NCBI GenBank assembly: GCA_010645155.1
Contig: CM021316.1
Coordinates: 8,568,267-8,632,266 of the forward strand
Source of the DNA: Tigriopus japonicus
Lineage: Eukaryota > Arthropoda > Copepoda > Harpacticoida > Harpacticidae
DNA: 64,000 nt
Direction of reading: 5' to 3'
The translations under genes were made by a program, and so were the position numbers. The stretch's first letter is position 1; each line of letters opens with the position of its first letter. The notes beneath the pieces were generated by a model that was not told the DNA's origin, searched no databases, and worked only from the letters and a program-made list of their open reading frames with translations. Positions 48,113 to 59,190 of the stretch are shown piece after piece.

Positions 48113-48430
48113 CAGTGCGCCTTCTTCTATCCAGGTTCTTCCCCCATGCTCATGGATGACTCCCTCGTGGCTTCCTCAGCGTCTTCGCCCATTGTGAGTG
48201 TGGCTCAAATGCATCACCCTCCACCACCCCCAACAAACTTGAACCTGACCCTGGCCTCCAATGGCGTGGCCGGACGGCCAGGGCCAGGAGGGGGCGGATT
48301 AGAGGCGGGTGTCCTGGCCAATCGAGAACACTTGGTGTCAGTGCAAGCCAGGGCGCCGCCCACCTCCATGGTGTTACCTACTCAAGCCCCTCTGAGTCAC
48401 AATGAAGGGCCCTATTTTTACTACTACTAA
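48110..48430 (+). CDS. In-frame open extension after the TGA of AIG1-like gene A (candidate readthrough)
   Basis: The stop is TGA followed by C, the leakiest context described in animals. The same frame then stays open for 105 codons to TAA at 48430. The extension looks protein-like: HHPPPPPTNLNLTL, a Gly/Pro stretch RPGPGGGG, and the end EGPYFYYY, with codon choice similar to the main frame. An acceptor-like TTCTTCTATCCAG at about 48120-48134 offers an alternative, a spliced isoform that skips the stop. An ordinary 3' UTR open by chance, or an assembly error at the stop, are the null explanations. Confidence 0.45.
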
Positions 48431-49939
48431 ATGAATGAATGCTTGGGGGAATAACGCGGATGGACAACAACAAACCCAACAATGCAAACGAGGGTGGATA
48501 AGTGTCAAAGACTCCCTCAGACTCACACATCACAAGTTGACTAAGAAAGTGGTTGGATCCAGATTGTCCCACGTCCTCCATGAACCCTGATCTGATTATG
48601 CTGGATTTCGCTTCGGTTTTGTTGTAACAAACCCACGTACAACCGATTTTTTAGAAGCCTCGTCTTTTGATATTTGTAGCGGACTTCATGCTGAATACTG
48701 ATCTCGATTGTTCTTTCGATAGCAATACACGAAATATTTTTAAACCGATGATTATTTTAGCCTTTATTTTATGTATTTTTCGCCTGGTTTTATTCTTTGA
48801 GTGTGGGTAGAAAGAGTTGTAACAAAGGTCTTACCAAGTGGTTGTTTTTAACCCACCAAACTTTGATTCTAAGGTTAGGGGAAGGAAAATGAATGGATGT
48901 TATCGTGAGTTGCTTATCAAAGTCCACCTCATATCCACGAAAATTGAGGGTTTTTTTTGTCGCAATGACTCAGCCAAGGTTATCAGCAAGTTTTTCTACG
49001 GAAATCGGACGTTAAAAGAAGATAGAAAGAATGAAGATGATGACAAATTTGTTCCGATTTACTCCTTAAATGCCTCATTTTGAAAATTCTCTCAGCCATA
49101 TTTGCCGACAAATCTTACAGATTCCCAGGAACAGCACGGTTTTCCTAAGAACAAGTATGATTTTTGAACTCCATCGTTCGAAATGACTTAAGTTTTGGTA
49201 TGCTCAAGAGGACAAATTCCAAACCCCAAGTTTCTGTCGATCCCACCACTTCTATTGTAGAGACAAAACGTTATCAATTGAGCCCTTTGTCAATATTATT
49301 GAGTTTGACTTTGGAAGAGTCACTAAGTAAATTCCAAATTTTGGTCTCATGATGAGTGGTGAGGAAGTGTGATTGTGCTGTCAATATTTGAAAACGCGTG
49401 GCCATTTTGAGTGCCACGATGCCACTTTATTCAAATTTTGGGCATTTTTTTTAATATGGACACCTCATTTGCACTTTTTAGTTTGGGCGTAAGAACAAAC
49501 ATCTGAGAGTAAAAATATGAAGCGTCTCAGCCCTCTGCAAGATATTGCTTAATCTCCTCTATCGTGTCAGCATTGAGGAATAAAATCAAACCTACCATAT
49601 TTCAAGTTTATGGCATAATTTACGGATCTATCGTGCGTAAAAATTCAGTTGCAGTGTGGTCGTGGGTTCTGCTTTTATTCATTCTCGAGAGACTGGTTGG
49701 TAACCCTTTGTCGCTCACAACAACGACCAATTCAAAACCAACCAATCCACTATTTGCGAAAGATATAACTTGATAAACATTGTTTAACTTTAGAAAGTAA
49801 TGTTCACTTCCGTCCTAAAAAAACAGAGCCCTTTGGATGCTTCTGGCAAAATTTAATTTATTTTGGAAACAAAATTCACGAAATGTTGACAACACTGGTT
49901 TAAAGATAAGCAGTGCAAAAGTCGTCAAAGTTTTTCCAG
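48431..49939. other. Region between the two AIG1-like paralogues
   Basis: AT-rich, with no gene recognised. It should contain the 3' UTR of paralogue A and the upstream region of paralogue B. It ends in an acceptor-like GTTTTTCCAG at 49939, 5 nt before the ATG of paralogue B. Confidence 0.55.
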
Positions 49940-49944
49940 TAATC

Positions 49945-51225
49945 ATGGCTTTTAAAGCCGGTATATATCGTATTCTTGTCATTTGTGTCTCCCTTTCAAA
50001 TAATATTTTGGCTTCTAAAAGCGTACCTAACCAAAACCAATATCCAGATCCTCGCATAATCATCATTGGAGCCACAGGTGTGGGCAAGTCCAGTTTAGGC
50101 AACGTTCTTTTAGGGCGTGACAGAAACTTTAATGGAACCAATCACAAGCATAACTGCTTCAAAGTTATGGGCCTCACCAATCATCAAAGTTCAGTTACCA
50201 AAAAAACCTGTCCAGATACAGGAAACTGGTTGGGCGATCCTCAAAATCCCAGGGTGACCATTATTGACACTCCCGGATTTGGCAATGATCTTCTGGAAGA
50301 GGAAGAAACCATCAACAACTTGGTGAACGTGGTTAAAGACGAGATCAAATACATTCATGCTTTTGTGATAGCCTTTAAACAGCAAGACAACCGGATGTCA
50401 GCCGCTCTTAGGAGCATGATCAACCTATTTCAAAGGATGTTTGGTGATCAATTCTGGAGTAATGTCATCTTAGAGGCCACTCATTGGAACTTTCATGAGC
50501 GTAGTCGACAACTTAGAGAAGATTCAGTGCCAAAACTGACGCGAGAACATTGGAAAGCCGAATTTAACAAGCTTATGCACGACGAATATGGTGTCACAGT
50601 AGACATCCCTGCAGTGTTTATTGACTCGTACTACGATCCAAATCATGAGACAGAATTGAACATGTTCCAAAAGTACACTCAAGAATTGTGGGATTTTGCC
50701 ACGACGGTTCCACCTTTTCAGTGTAAAGATATTAAAGTCGCTCTCACTGAAATTAGAGAACTTAAACTTGACCTAGAAGAGAAGACAAACCAAGCGTCTT
50801 CTCTTACTTCGGAATTGGAAGTATTAAAATCCCAAAAAACGATTTTGGAAAATCTTGTGACTAACTTGACAAAGCCCGAAGAAGAACCGAAAATTGGCAA
50901 AGGAATGGCGGTGCAACAGATTTATTGCTTGCATAATAAGTGCTATAAAACTTCAGCGGTGGCTTTCATCAGTGTGGGTTTGGCCATATTGGGAATTATT
51001 TTGGGGATTGTCGTTGTGATTTGTTACAGAGTCAATTGCGTGGTGCGCTCTGTTTCTCGGAAAATTTCAAGAAAAGATTTACATTTCGAAGAATCATTTC
51101 AAAATGACCCCGATTATAGCTCACAACCTTCTCCACTTGAAAGGATTGAGGAAGAAGATGTTTTGGTAGAAGAAACAACTCAAAAAGATAATGATGTAAC
51201 GTGCGGTGTAGTGACTACAGAGTGA
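49945..51225 (+). CDS. Secretory-type AIG1/GIMAP-like GTPase, membrane-anchored (paralogue B)
   Basis: Single exon, 426 residues. The ATG at 49945 was chosen over earlier in-frame codons because it follows an acceptor and begins a signal-peptide-like segment (IYRILVICVSLSNNILA). It shows the same architecture as paralogue A: P-loop GATGVGKSS (42-50), KKTCP, DTPGFG (108-113), ATHWN, a long coiled coil (LTEIRELKLDLEEK...), CX4C as CLHNKC, a membrane span (VAFISVGLAILGIILGIVVVI) and an acidic tail. Cysteines in CFKVMG, KKTCP, CKDIK and the CX4C pair are conserved between the two proteins. Sequons NGT and NLT lie outside the membrane. Codons are visibly more AT-rich than in A. Function unknown; GIMAPs in vertebrates act in lymphocyte survival and related families respond to infection. 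Confidence 0.88.
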   Translation: MAFKAGIYRILVICVSLSNNILASKSVPNQNQYPDPRIIIIGATGVGKSSLGNVLLGRDRNFNGTNHKHNCFKVMGLTNHQSSVTKKTCPDTGNWLGDPQNPRVTIIDTPGFGNDLLEEEETINNLVNVVKDEIKYIHAFVIAFKQQDNRMSAALRSMINLFQRMFGDQFWSNVILEATHWNFHERSRQLREDSVPKLTREHWKAEFNKLMHDEYGVTVDIPAVFIDSYYDPNHETELNMFQKYTQELWDFATTVPPFQCKDIKVALTEIRELKLDLEEKTNQASSLTSELEVLKSQKTILENLVTNLTKPEEEPKIGKGMAVQQIYCLHNKCYKTSAVAFISVGLAILGIILGIVVVICYRVNCVVRSVSRKISRKDLHFEESFQNDPDYSSQPSPLERIEEEDVLVEETTQKDNDVTCGVVTTE

Positions 51226-54200
51226 GCAAACAAATATTTCCATCCCGTCGAAATCTATTTTTTCCGCCAAACAAGACGAGTTGTGTGTCATCAAAAACAT
51301 TTTAATAGCTCTACTTTTCTTCCAGTAATGTTGAGAGAACGAAGTTTTTCTTTTTGTGTAAGTGCAATCATGTTGGAAAATTTGCTCAACATTTTAACTG
51401 AATGAATCAAAGACGCCTGGACAAATTGTCCGGTTTCTTGTTCATGATGTGCTCAAAATCAGAGCAACTAAAATTGAAGGTAGAGAACCCAAAAGAAAGT
51501 CTGGAAAAGGTGGAAATTACATCATCTTCCAACCTTGAAGATGTTTTTTGTCTTGTTTTTTCGGTTTTCGTTTTTGGTTACCCTGATTTTGCACACGATA
51601 TAAACAGAAAAACCAAAGACTTCCTCTCAGATTTCGTATGGACCAAAAATATGTTTTTTTTTTTCATCTCCTGCTACGAAACTGTAACATTTACAAAAAA
51701 AGTTTGGTTCACGAAATTGACACAGCTATGAAATCATGATTTTAGATGAAATGCAGCTTGTTTCGCTCGGCAGAAAATTCATTGCCGCACTCTGTATTGT
51801 TTGGGAGGTTTTACATGATAGGGATGTTCCAAGTTAAATTTTCCTTTCCGACCTCTCTCAAGGAAACTTTTAGACACTTAATCATACAACGAAATTTTTA
51901 ACGGTTAATTTGGTTGAAGGGTCGGAGATTTGATCCTCGCCCAATCGTCACATTATCTTTTCTCGGAAAATATTTCGTTTTGGGTATGAGAAAGGTTTTC
52001 TCAGGGTTTGGATTAGGGTCTAAAAGTTTTTTGGAGAATGGATCGAAGCTGGGACCTCAATCATTGTAGAACATTGCACTTAGCACGATACCACGCCTCC
52101 TTCCAAAAAAACATTTGTTTGTTGGTTTGTCTAAATTTGGAAAATCCAAAATTTACATCTTTCCTTAGTCACCCTAGCATTTTTAGAAAAGCAGCAGTGT
52201 GTTGCTTTTCGATCTTTCAACAAAGTATTTTTCCTATTTGTGTTGTTTTTCGTCCGATTTTGCCCATCCCTGGTTAATTTATACTGAACATGTTTTTCAC
52301 TGTTATTCTTATTGCAACAACAACTAATTTTGTTGTACCAATAATTTTTCCCCTTCCACAACACTGCAAAATGGTCTGCATTTGCCCTTTTAAACTAACC
52401 TAACAGATTCCAAAATCTTTGCTAAAATGATGCGTTCTTTAGCATTCATATTTTTACAAGTGTTTTCTTTTTCTTTTCGTCAGCCTGAGCAAGGATATGA
52501 AAAGTTGTTGTTTTAGTTGCTTTTTTGCATCTCTAGTAGGATGAAACAATTTGATGAAAAGTTTACTTTTTAATTTGTGGTCAACTTTGGAAAAGTCGTC
52601 TTTTTTCAATTTGATTTCTAAATCCAAGGGATTTTGTCACTTTTTTTGGCGCCATTGGAATCCATTGAGACTGTTTGACCATTTTTTCTTTAAGATTATT
52701 TTCTAGGACAAGCATGTATACCTCTCCATTCTCATCAAATGTTGCACCAATTCTGTTCTGCGGCAACAAATTGGTTTGGTTTTGAGTTTCATTGAAGAAC
52801 TGAGGGTCCATCTATACTTGCTGTATGCTACCTACTATTGTCTTTTTTCTAACAATTTACTAACGTTTGATGAAGATTTGATTACTCTCAGAGGCATTCT
52901 GACATAAAAGCAGCTAACTTGCGGACATTTCCACAACCACAGAGCTCAACAACATTCTTGTAGCGTCCTTTTAGAATTGGTCATAAATTGGCATTTTTTC
53001 AAATTATAATTTTAGACTTTTGATGTAATCATATGTATTTACTTTTTTGAACTCAAATTTAACACCTATGCACTCATTGTAACTACAAGGAAATTATTTC
53101 ACCCATAGGAATTTCCTCTTTTGCATGTCTATTACTCATATTGTCACAATATTTATTTGCATTGTAAATTACTTACAAATGTTCCTGATGATAAAATGAA
53201 TAATGTATTTGAAGTGATCTAACAAGAATAAACTTTGCCATATCTTTTGCCTGAAGAGACTTTGTGTGACTCTGAAGAAAATCTTTGAATAAAACGGTCA
53301 ACGCATTGTGATGTCCTTTAGTATCTGGTCGTCTTAAACATTTACAACTAGTTTCAATGCAGAATCACTTCAAAATTCGATCAAATTTTTCACTTTCCAA
53401 GGCCTCATTTTCTTTAATTGAATATAGCAGACACAGAATGTTTTTTTAAGGAAAAACTACAATCACGTTTAAGATATTAAGTACAGACACGGAGAAATTT
53501 CAATGCCTACGATCACTACTAAATTAAAGCTCCGTCTTGAATTGCAATCAAATCATTCCAAGCACCAACGGAACCCACAGATGAAATATGAACACCTGAC
53601 TTCTTCGTTGACTCGTTTTTGAGCTGTCGACTCTGTCTTAATTGAATATGGAAATGTTTTCTTAGATATGAGGTTTATCATCTTGAGAGATGTCAAGTCA
53701 AAGACAGCAATGTGTCCTTATCACCAAACGAATGAACGTTCCTTTCCCTCTTGTCGTTTTCATTCACTTTCCAACTTAACTGACTCATTTCAGCGCCAAG
53801 TCCCAACTTTGATGACTCGGTTGGAAAATCATTTTCAGGCCACGTCTCAAGGGGGAATCAATACACGGTGTAACCGGAAATACGGTAAAAGCAAAGATGG
53901 CCCTAATTTGGCACAACAGCCTTTGTTTAATCAATACCCACTTAGTCATACTTGGGCACAAGAGGGGGAAGATTCCGTGGATCAATACACGCCTTCACCT
54001 TCAGTGACCTTCAGTGGTCCCTAAAATATCATATTCTTATATAAACTTGAAAATCAAAGTAATATTGAGTGTTTGGATACTTCTGAGTCTATCAAAATCA
54101 AGACAAACGATTGCGTGGGCCCATCCATGTCCGTTTATATTGAGCAATCGAGGCAACTTTGCCCTTGTTGTTCATAAGTTGTTCCACTCTCAAAGCGTTC

Positions 54201-54880
54201 CCATTCCTTTGAAGAAGGGTGAAACTGGGACCTGATTTCGTCATCATAACTGAACGTTTGGAATTGAGATCAATCGGACCGCCCTTGAGACAGCCTTGTT
54301 TAGGTATAAAAATCAATTTAACAGCCCTTGGACAATCGTCGAAACAGTCAGTAGACAGTGGTCCCTTTCCCAATATTTGCGTGTTATCAAGAGCCTTGCT
54401 GGAATGTTCCATGTTCGAAGCTTGAAGATAGTTCATCTGTTGCTGATCAGAAGCCAATGGCCGAGTTCAAGTAAAAATTGAAATTTGTCCCCTTTACCAA
54501 GGCGTACAAATCCCGGTGGTTATCTTAAGGACAAAATGTGAGTTGTCAAAACGACCAGTGGTGACCTTCAGCTCAACTTCTGACACCTTCAGGCTTATTC
54601 TTCTTGTTCCACCTCCTTCTTCCTTGCTCTGTGGACCTTGGAACGTGTGCGATGAAGGAAATCCTGGAATTCTCTAGAGAATTTGAAAGTGACTTTAAGA
54701 CGAATTGGATGGTTTGAAGGTGCTGAAAGGTTTTCCGGACTAATCTCCTTGAGCCTTCTGTCGTCCACCACTCATCGGACCACGAGGATCAACTTTAGCG
54801 TGAAGGCCAATCAGTAAGGTCCACTTTTGAATGCTAAATTCGAGCTTTGAGAACCACAAGCTCTGCAATTCTTCCTTACA
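51226..54880. other. Intergenic region before the roadblock gene
   Basis: 3.65 kb, AT-rich, with no recognisable protein. It contains a tRNA-like relic on the minus strand near 52029-52100. The part near 54600-54880 is likely the promoter and leader of the dynein light chain gene. Confidence 0.5.
52029..52100 (-). ncRNA. tRNA-like relic, possibly a tRNA-derived SINE
   Basis: On the minus strand TGGTATCGTGC (52093-52083) resembles an A box and GCTTCGATCC (52049-52040) a B box. Their 44-nt spacing is that of a tRNA. The stems do not pair well, so this is not a functional tRNA; a SINE head or pseudogene is more likely. Confidence 0.3.
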
Positions 54881-57800
54881 ATGGCCACGAATGAGCTTCC
54901 CATCACTCATGACTTGGACGAGATCCTCCGACGAATCTCGGATATCAAGCATATCGCGGGCGTGGTGGTCGTCAACAAAGAGGGCGTCACCGTCAAGTCC
55001 ACCTTGGACAACTCTCTTACGGCCATGGTAAATGAGTAGCCGAAAGTCTAGATTTAAAAAAAATGATGGGATCGATAGCACATAGGGGGATTAGTTTACG
55101 TGGTTCATTTAGTTGGGAAGCTTTGTCCGAAAGGGGGTGCTTTCGAAAATTTCACGATATGAGACAGTTTCTTCAGGCAGATTGCCGTAGATTGACTTAA
55201 TCATACCTTCACGGCAACATTATTGATTAATAACACTTCCGGTTCATGACTAGTCGAAGAAGTTTATGTTGCAATACAACTTTGTTTCCTGCAATTATTT
55301 TATTTTGGGCTTGTATGACCTCCAAATCAACCCCTCATATTTGTCGCTCTCTCTTAAAACAGTAAATTAGATTGATCGATCATTTTCAATTCGAGCCCTT
55401 GTAATTTACAAAACTTACAAAAATAGTGATGTTTTTGAAGATCAAATGTGAATATAATCTACTTTTTCTGTCGTAAAAGCAAATCCAAGTAAATATCTTC
55501 TTCACTTTACATTTTTTCAGTCTTGAAGCAAAGAAGGTCCTCTTGATGAGGGAAATCAAGCTTTTTGGATTTAAATACATTTCCAAGATTCGATGACCAG
55601 GAAGTCCCCCAAAAAGCAAACCCAAAAATTCACAAATCGCTTTCTCATTTTGCAAGCAAAATATCTTTCCTCCTTTGCCTCAAGACTGAGAAAAACGTAA
55701 GAGAAAAAAGAGCCTACCTAGCTTTGCTTTTACCTACAACGAAGAGCACTATAACTAAAAGAGTACGCATTTTTGATACACAGGTCCCACTCTCACCCAG
55801 AAGAAAAAGGAGCAAAGTCGATCTCATGCGCTCTCTTTTGTGATTATCGTGCTCTTCAACAAATAATAGTCTTGAGCTTATCGGTACTAATTCTTTCATT
55901 AATTCCAGTCATTTTCATGCGTGTACTCTGCTAATCATCTTGACACTGGTTGAGAACGACAAACTCCAATCGTCCAATGGTCGCAGAAATTTTGATCAAA
56001 GCAAAGTTAATTTCAGGCCATCTCTAATTTTAAGATCGGATCCCGAGTAAAGACCGTTTTCACTTTCCTTAAAAACCTGAAGGATGGACGACATGCACGT
56101 ATTTTCCAGTAAAAGTTTTCGGGATGCTATGAAATTAAAGCGGATCAAAAGAGAGTGTGTACAAAATAGATTGAATCAAAATAGAGCCGCTTCATAAGAG
56201 AGTGAATCAAATTAGAGCCAGGTCAAAAGAGAGTGTATTGAAGAAGAGCGAAAATAGCACCAGTTCAATTACTCAATTTTTAGTTGGGAGAAATTTATAC
56301 ATGACACATCAACTTAGTTAAATGCCAATGTCTACGGAGTTCACAAAAACGTAATGGGCAAGGAAAACCTTATTTTACCAAGGTTCCTTTTATGGCAGAA
56401 AATCCAAACAACAGGGTCGGCAGACAACGTGTGGACCCTGTAAGACTATCATGAACACGACAATTTTCGGCTTTCAATTTACAGTTTAGTTTTAAATCCC
56501 AAAGTATTATTATAGTAATAATAATAATAAAGGGTTTACTGTTGATAAACAGTATTAATGAACAGAAGTTGAAAATTTTCAAAGTTTCCTGTAGGAGCCC
56601 TTGGACATGAATGAGCATAGGCATTGACGAGATAATTGAGTCAGTTGGCACAATGCCTGATATGAAACATATTCTTTATAAAGAAAAGTTCTAAGAGGCT
56701 TATGGAACAATTTTCCCAAAAATAGTCTTTCAAATATTTAAAAGCTTTATTTTTTATCCTAGCCTCAAGAAATACATAGTTGAAAGAAAGTTTATACACA
56801 GTTTATACAGTTTATACATAAAGTTTATTCGTTCTCTTATGATTTGGCTCTATTTTGATTGGGCACTATTTTGAAGTGGCGCTATTTCGCACACGCTCTC
56901 TTTTGATCCGCGTTAATATTATATAGACCCAAAGTTTTCAACTCCGTCATCCCTAGAAGTTCTTAAACGTAAATTTTTCATTTTTTACAAAAAAAAAACG
57001 ATAGCACAAATCTTTTCGTCAGTTTCATTGCCCTCATTTATGACTGCAATGTCAACAATATGAGCCCACCAATTGAAGCTGGTTGCAGACAAACAAAACC
57101 ATTAAATATTTTTTTATCCTTGCCTTTTGTTCCAAGGAAAAGCCTTAATGACTATTCCAAAGCAAATTGAAAGACAAAAAGGCTTAGAAACAATTGCTTC
57201 GTCGGTTTTTTTAGAGGATTTTTGCGTTTGATACTTTCAAAAACAATTTTTCTAGCCTTGCCCCAACATACTTTATAAACCTTTAAAGCAGAAGATTCCA
57301 AGTTTAGATTTTTTTACTCGGCCCCATTATTAATGAAAGATAGTTTTACAAGTATGCAGTTGCGTTTCGTCGTTTCGTCATTGCTTGGTTGGATATCAAT
57401 TTGTAGCATGAACCAATTAGTTGCTCCAATTGAGGTTCCTGTCGTGCGAAGGTTGTTTAGCTTTGTCACAATTACAAATTGCTTTATAATGAAACTAATG
57501 TCTAATGAGTTACTGAGATTTCAATTATCTTTCCCGAATTTCCTTCAAGGAAATCTCTCTTTTATCCAATTATCATTGCAATCACGAGTGTACTGGAACT
57601 TCCATCCCCGAAAATAGACATATTCTTAAAATGCGACAAATATTGCTTGCATCAATGAAGCAAATCCAGGGAATTCCTGGGTTACTCAATTGTATATCCT
57701 TTTCTTGCAGTATTCGGTGTTGGTGTCCTCATTGGCCACGAGGGCTAAATCCATAATCCGTGATTTGGATCCAACCAATGAGTTAACTTATTTGCGGATC

Positions 57801-57890
57801 AAGAGTAAGAAACATGAGGTGTTGGTGGCTCCTGATGAAGAATACATTCTGATTGTGGTTCAAAACCCGCCAGAACCACTGGCTTCTTGA
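54881..57890 (+). CDS. DYNLRB1: Dynein light chain roadblock-type
   Basis: Two exons, 54881-55027 (ending ACG GCC ATG before GTAAAT) and 57711-57890 (TTTTCTTGCAG, then TAT; TGA stop); 108 residues. Matches the roadblock/LC7 family along its length: [27 protein letters not shown], then [41 protein letters not shown]. Known role: light chain subunit of cytoplasmic dynein 1, dimerising on the intermediate chain to help cargo transport. The N terminus is about ten residues longer than in human DYNLRB1. The 2.7-kb intron carries a TTAA-flanked MITE. Whether it is orthologous to DYNLRB1 or DYNLRB2 cannot be separated here. Confidence 0.95.
55028..57710 (+). other. DYNLRB intron
   Basis: A 2.7-kb intron. 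It contains the 775-bp element at 56139-56914 and otherwise AT-rich sequence without a recognised gene. Confidence 0.8.
56139..56914. mobile_element. MITE flanked by TTAA with long inverted ends
   Basis: GCGGATCAAAAGAGAG at 56140 is repeated inverted at the right end (to 56913), and the match continues more loosely inward (GTGTGTACAAAATAG versus GTGTGCGAAATAG). TTAA lies just outside both ends (56135-56138 and 56915-56918), the target duplication typical of piggyBac-type elements. Subterminal ATCAAAATAGAGCC-like motifs repeat several times. No transposase is seen. Confidence 0.7.
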
Positions 57891-58029
57891 AGGGAGAATA
57901 ATTCTGATTGTGTGATGAAAAGGAAGGCTGTTGTATTGAATAGACTTGTTAGGAAATTATGACAATTGAAGTACTATTTATTACAAACCTGTAGAAGAAC
58001 TGCAACTATTCCAAACGGAGATGGTATTG

Positions 58030-58490
58030 TTAAGTCAAGAAGCACGGAAATCATGGAGTGGGAGGCTAGAAATGAGAATTATGATTTCCAGTAGAAACAA
58101 ACCATTTGCGTTCTTTTGCAAATGAGACCTGATTTGCATTGAGAAGAACACGTATTTCAAATTTCAGCCCAATCGAATGGCGGAGTGAAAAGTTATGCCT
58201 TCTCAAACTTGTGTACTGAAGAGAGCAGAGAATGAATGAACTCGCCCTTTTGTGGTAAAATAATTACCAGAAAAGGGCTTGTTTATTCATTCTCGGTAGG
58301 ATTTGCACTGAACTTTGAGAGAGCATAACTTTTGTCTCCGACGTTCGATTGAGCTGAAAATTGAAATACGTATTCTTGTCAACATATGCAAGGTCTCATT
58401 TGCAGAAGAACATAATTGAATTGTTCTTACTGGAAATCATTATTCTCATAGCTAGCCTCCCACTCCATGATTCCAGTGCTTCTTGCTTAA
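58030..58490. repeat. 461-bp foldback element (near-perfect long hairpin)
   Basis: The left arm from TTAAGTCAAGAAGCAC and the right arm ending GTGCTTCTTGCTTAA are inverted copies of each other over about 220 bp each, sharing ATCATGGAGTGGGAGGCTAG, TGCAAATGAGACC and GAGAATGAAT. They meet near a short AT-rich loop at about 58255. It has no coding capacity. It lies between DYNLRB and the reverse transcriptase. Transcription would give a long double-stranded RNA. Confidence 0.8.
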
Positions 58491-58584
58491 GTGATACAAA
58501 AATCCTTTCTTGGATTGCTTTCTCTTTTTTTGAGTTAAGAGGAAAACTATCCTCTAGATACAAACCTGCACATCGATTTTGATA

Positions 58585-58701
58585 CAATGAAATCTCGATT
58601 TAACGATATATTTTAGGGGTTGCCGTTTTTCTACGACAGTGACCCGATTTAACGATATATTTTGGGGTGACGGACAATATCGTTAAAACGAGATTTCATT
58701 G
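58585..58701. mobile_element. Small Tigger/pogo-like MITE
   Basis: CAATGAAATCTCGATTTAAC at the left is inverted at the right (ending CGAGATTTCATTG), with one mismatch in the shared part. The element is 117 bp and contains a directly repeated TTTAACGATATATTTT. AATCTCGATTTAACG-type ends recall pogo/Tigger elements. A TA duplication is not clear. Confidence 0.6.
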
Positions 58702-59190
58702 CAATTTCATTTGATTATTTTCACGACAAAATCTTAGATTTTATTGCCAAGGGACGGTACTTAAAAATTAATATTTATGAGGTGGGATTCTGACCCAGGA
58801 AACCACGAGAGTTTACTTTGATTTACAACGTTTATCAAAGCTAGGTCTAGATGCCTTAAAACCTATTAAATCATTTTTTTTGAAAACTTTGTCAATGCAT
58901 TATTTTTGGAGCGTTCTTGGGTACCGGTTGAAATTGAATAAATTGAAAATACCTGAAGAATTACCGAGTTGTTTGAGATGAATTGGTCCATTCTTGACCC
59001 CAAAAAGAAGAAAGGGGATTGATTATATGAAAGTCCTTAACTCCCATGCAAATAATATACAATTATTGATCAGATATTTATTTATCTTCATTTTTGTATA
59101 CATTGTCATGACTCATCAATATAGTCATCTTATGATCTAAAACACATTTAAAATTCGCACCATCATCACCACCATCAACTGATCCAAAAG
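58702..59190. other. Spacer before the reverse-transcriptase frame
   Basis: AT-rich; nothing recognised. It ends with a short CATCATCACCACCATCA simple repeat. Confidence 0.5.

Noticed and set aside
51226..51435. Open frame continuing after the stop of AIG1-like paralogue B
   Set aside because: About 60-70 codons of AT-rich sequence without protein-like bias; readthrough is not supported as it is for paralogue A.
54740..55081. 113-residue minus-strand frame
   Set aside because: Antisense to the roadblock first exon; a shadow frame.
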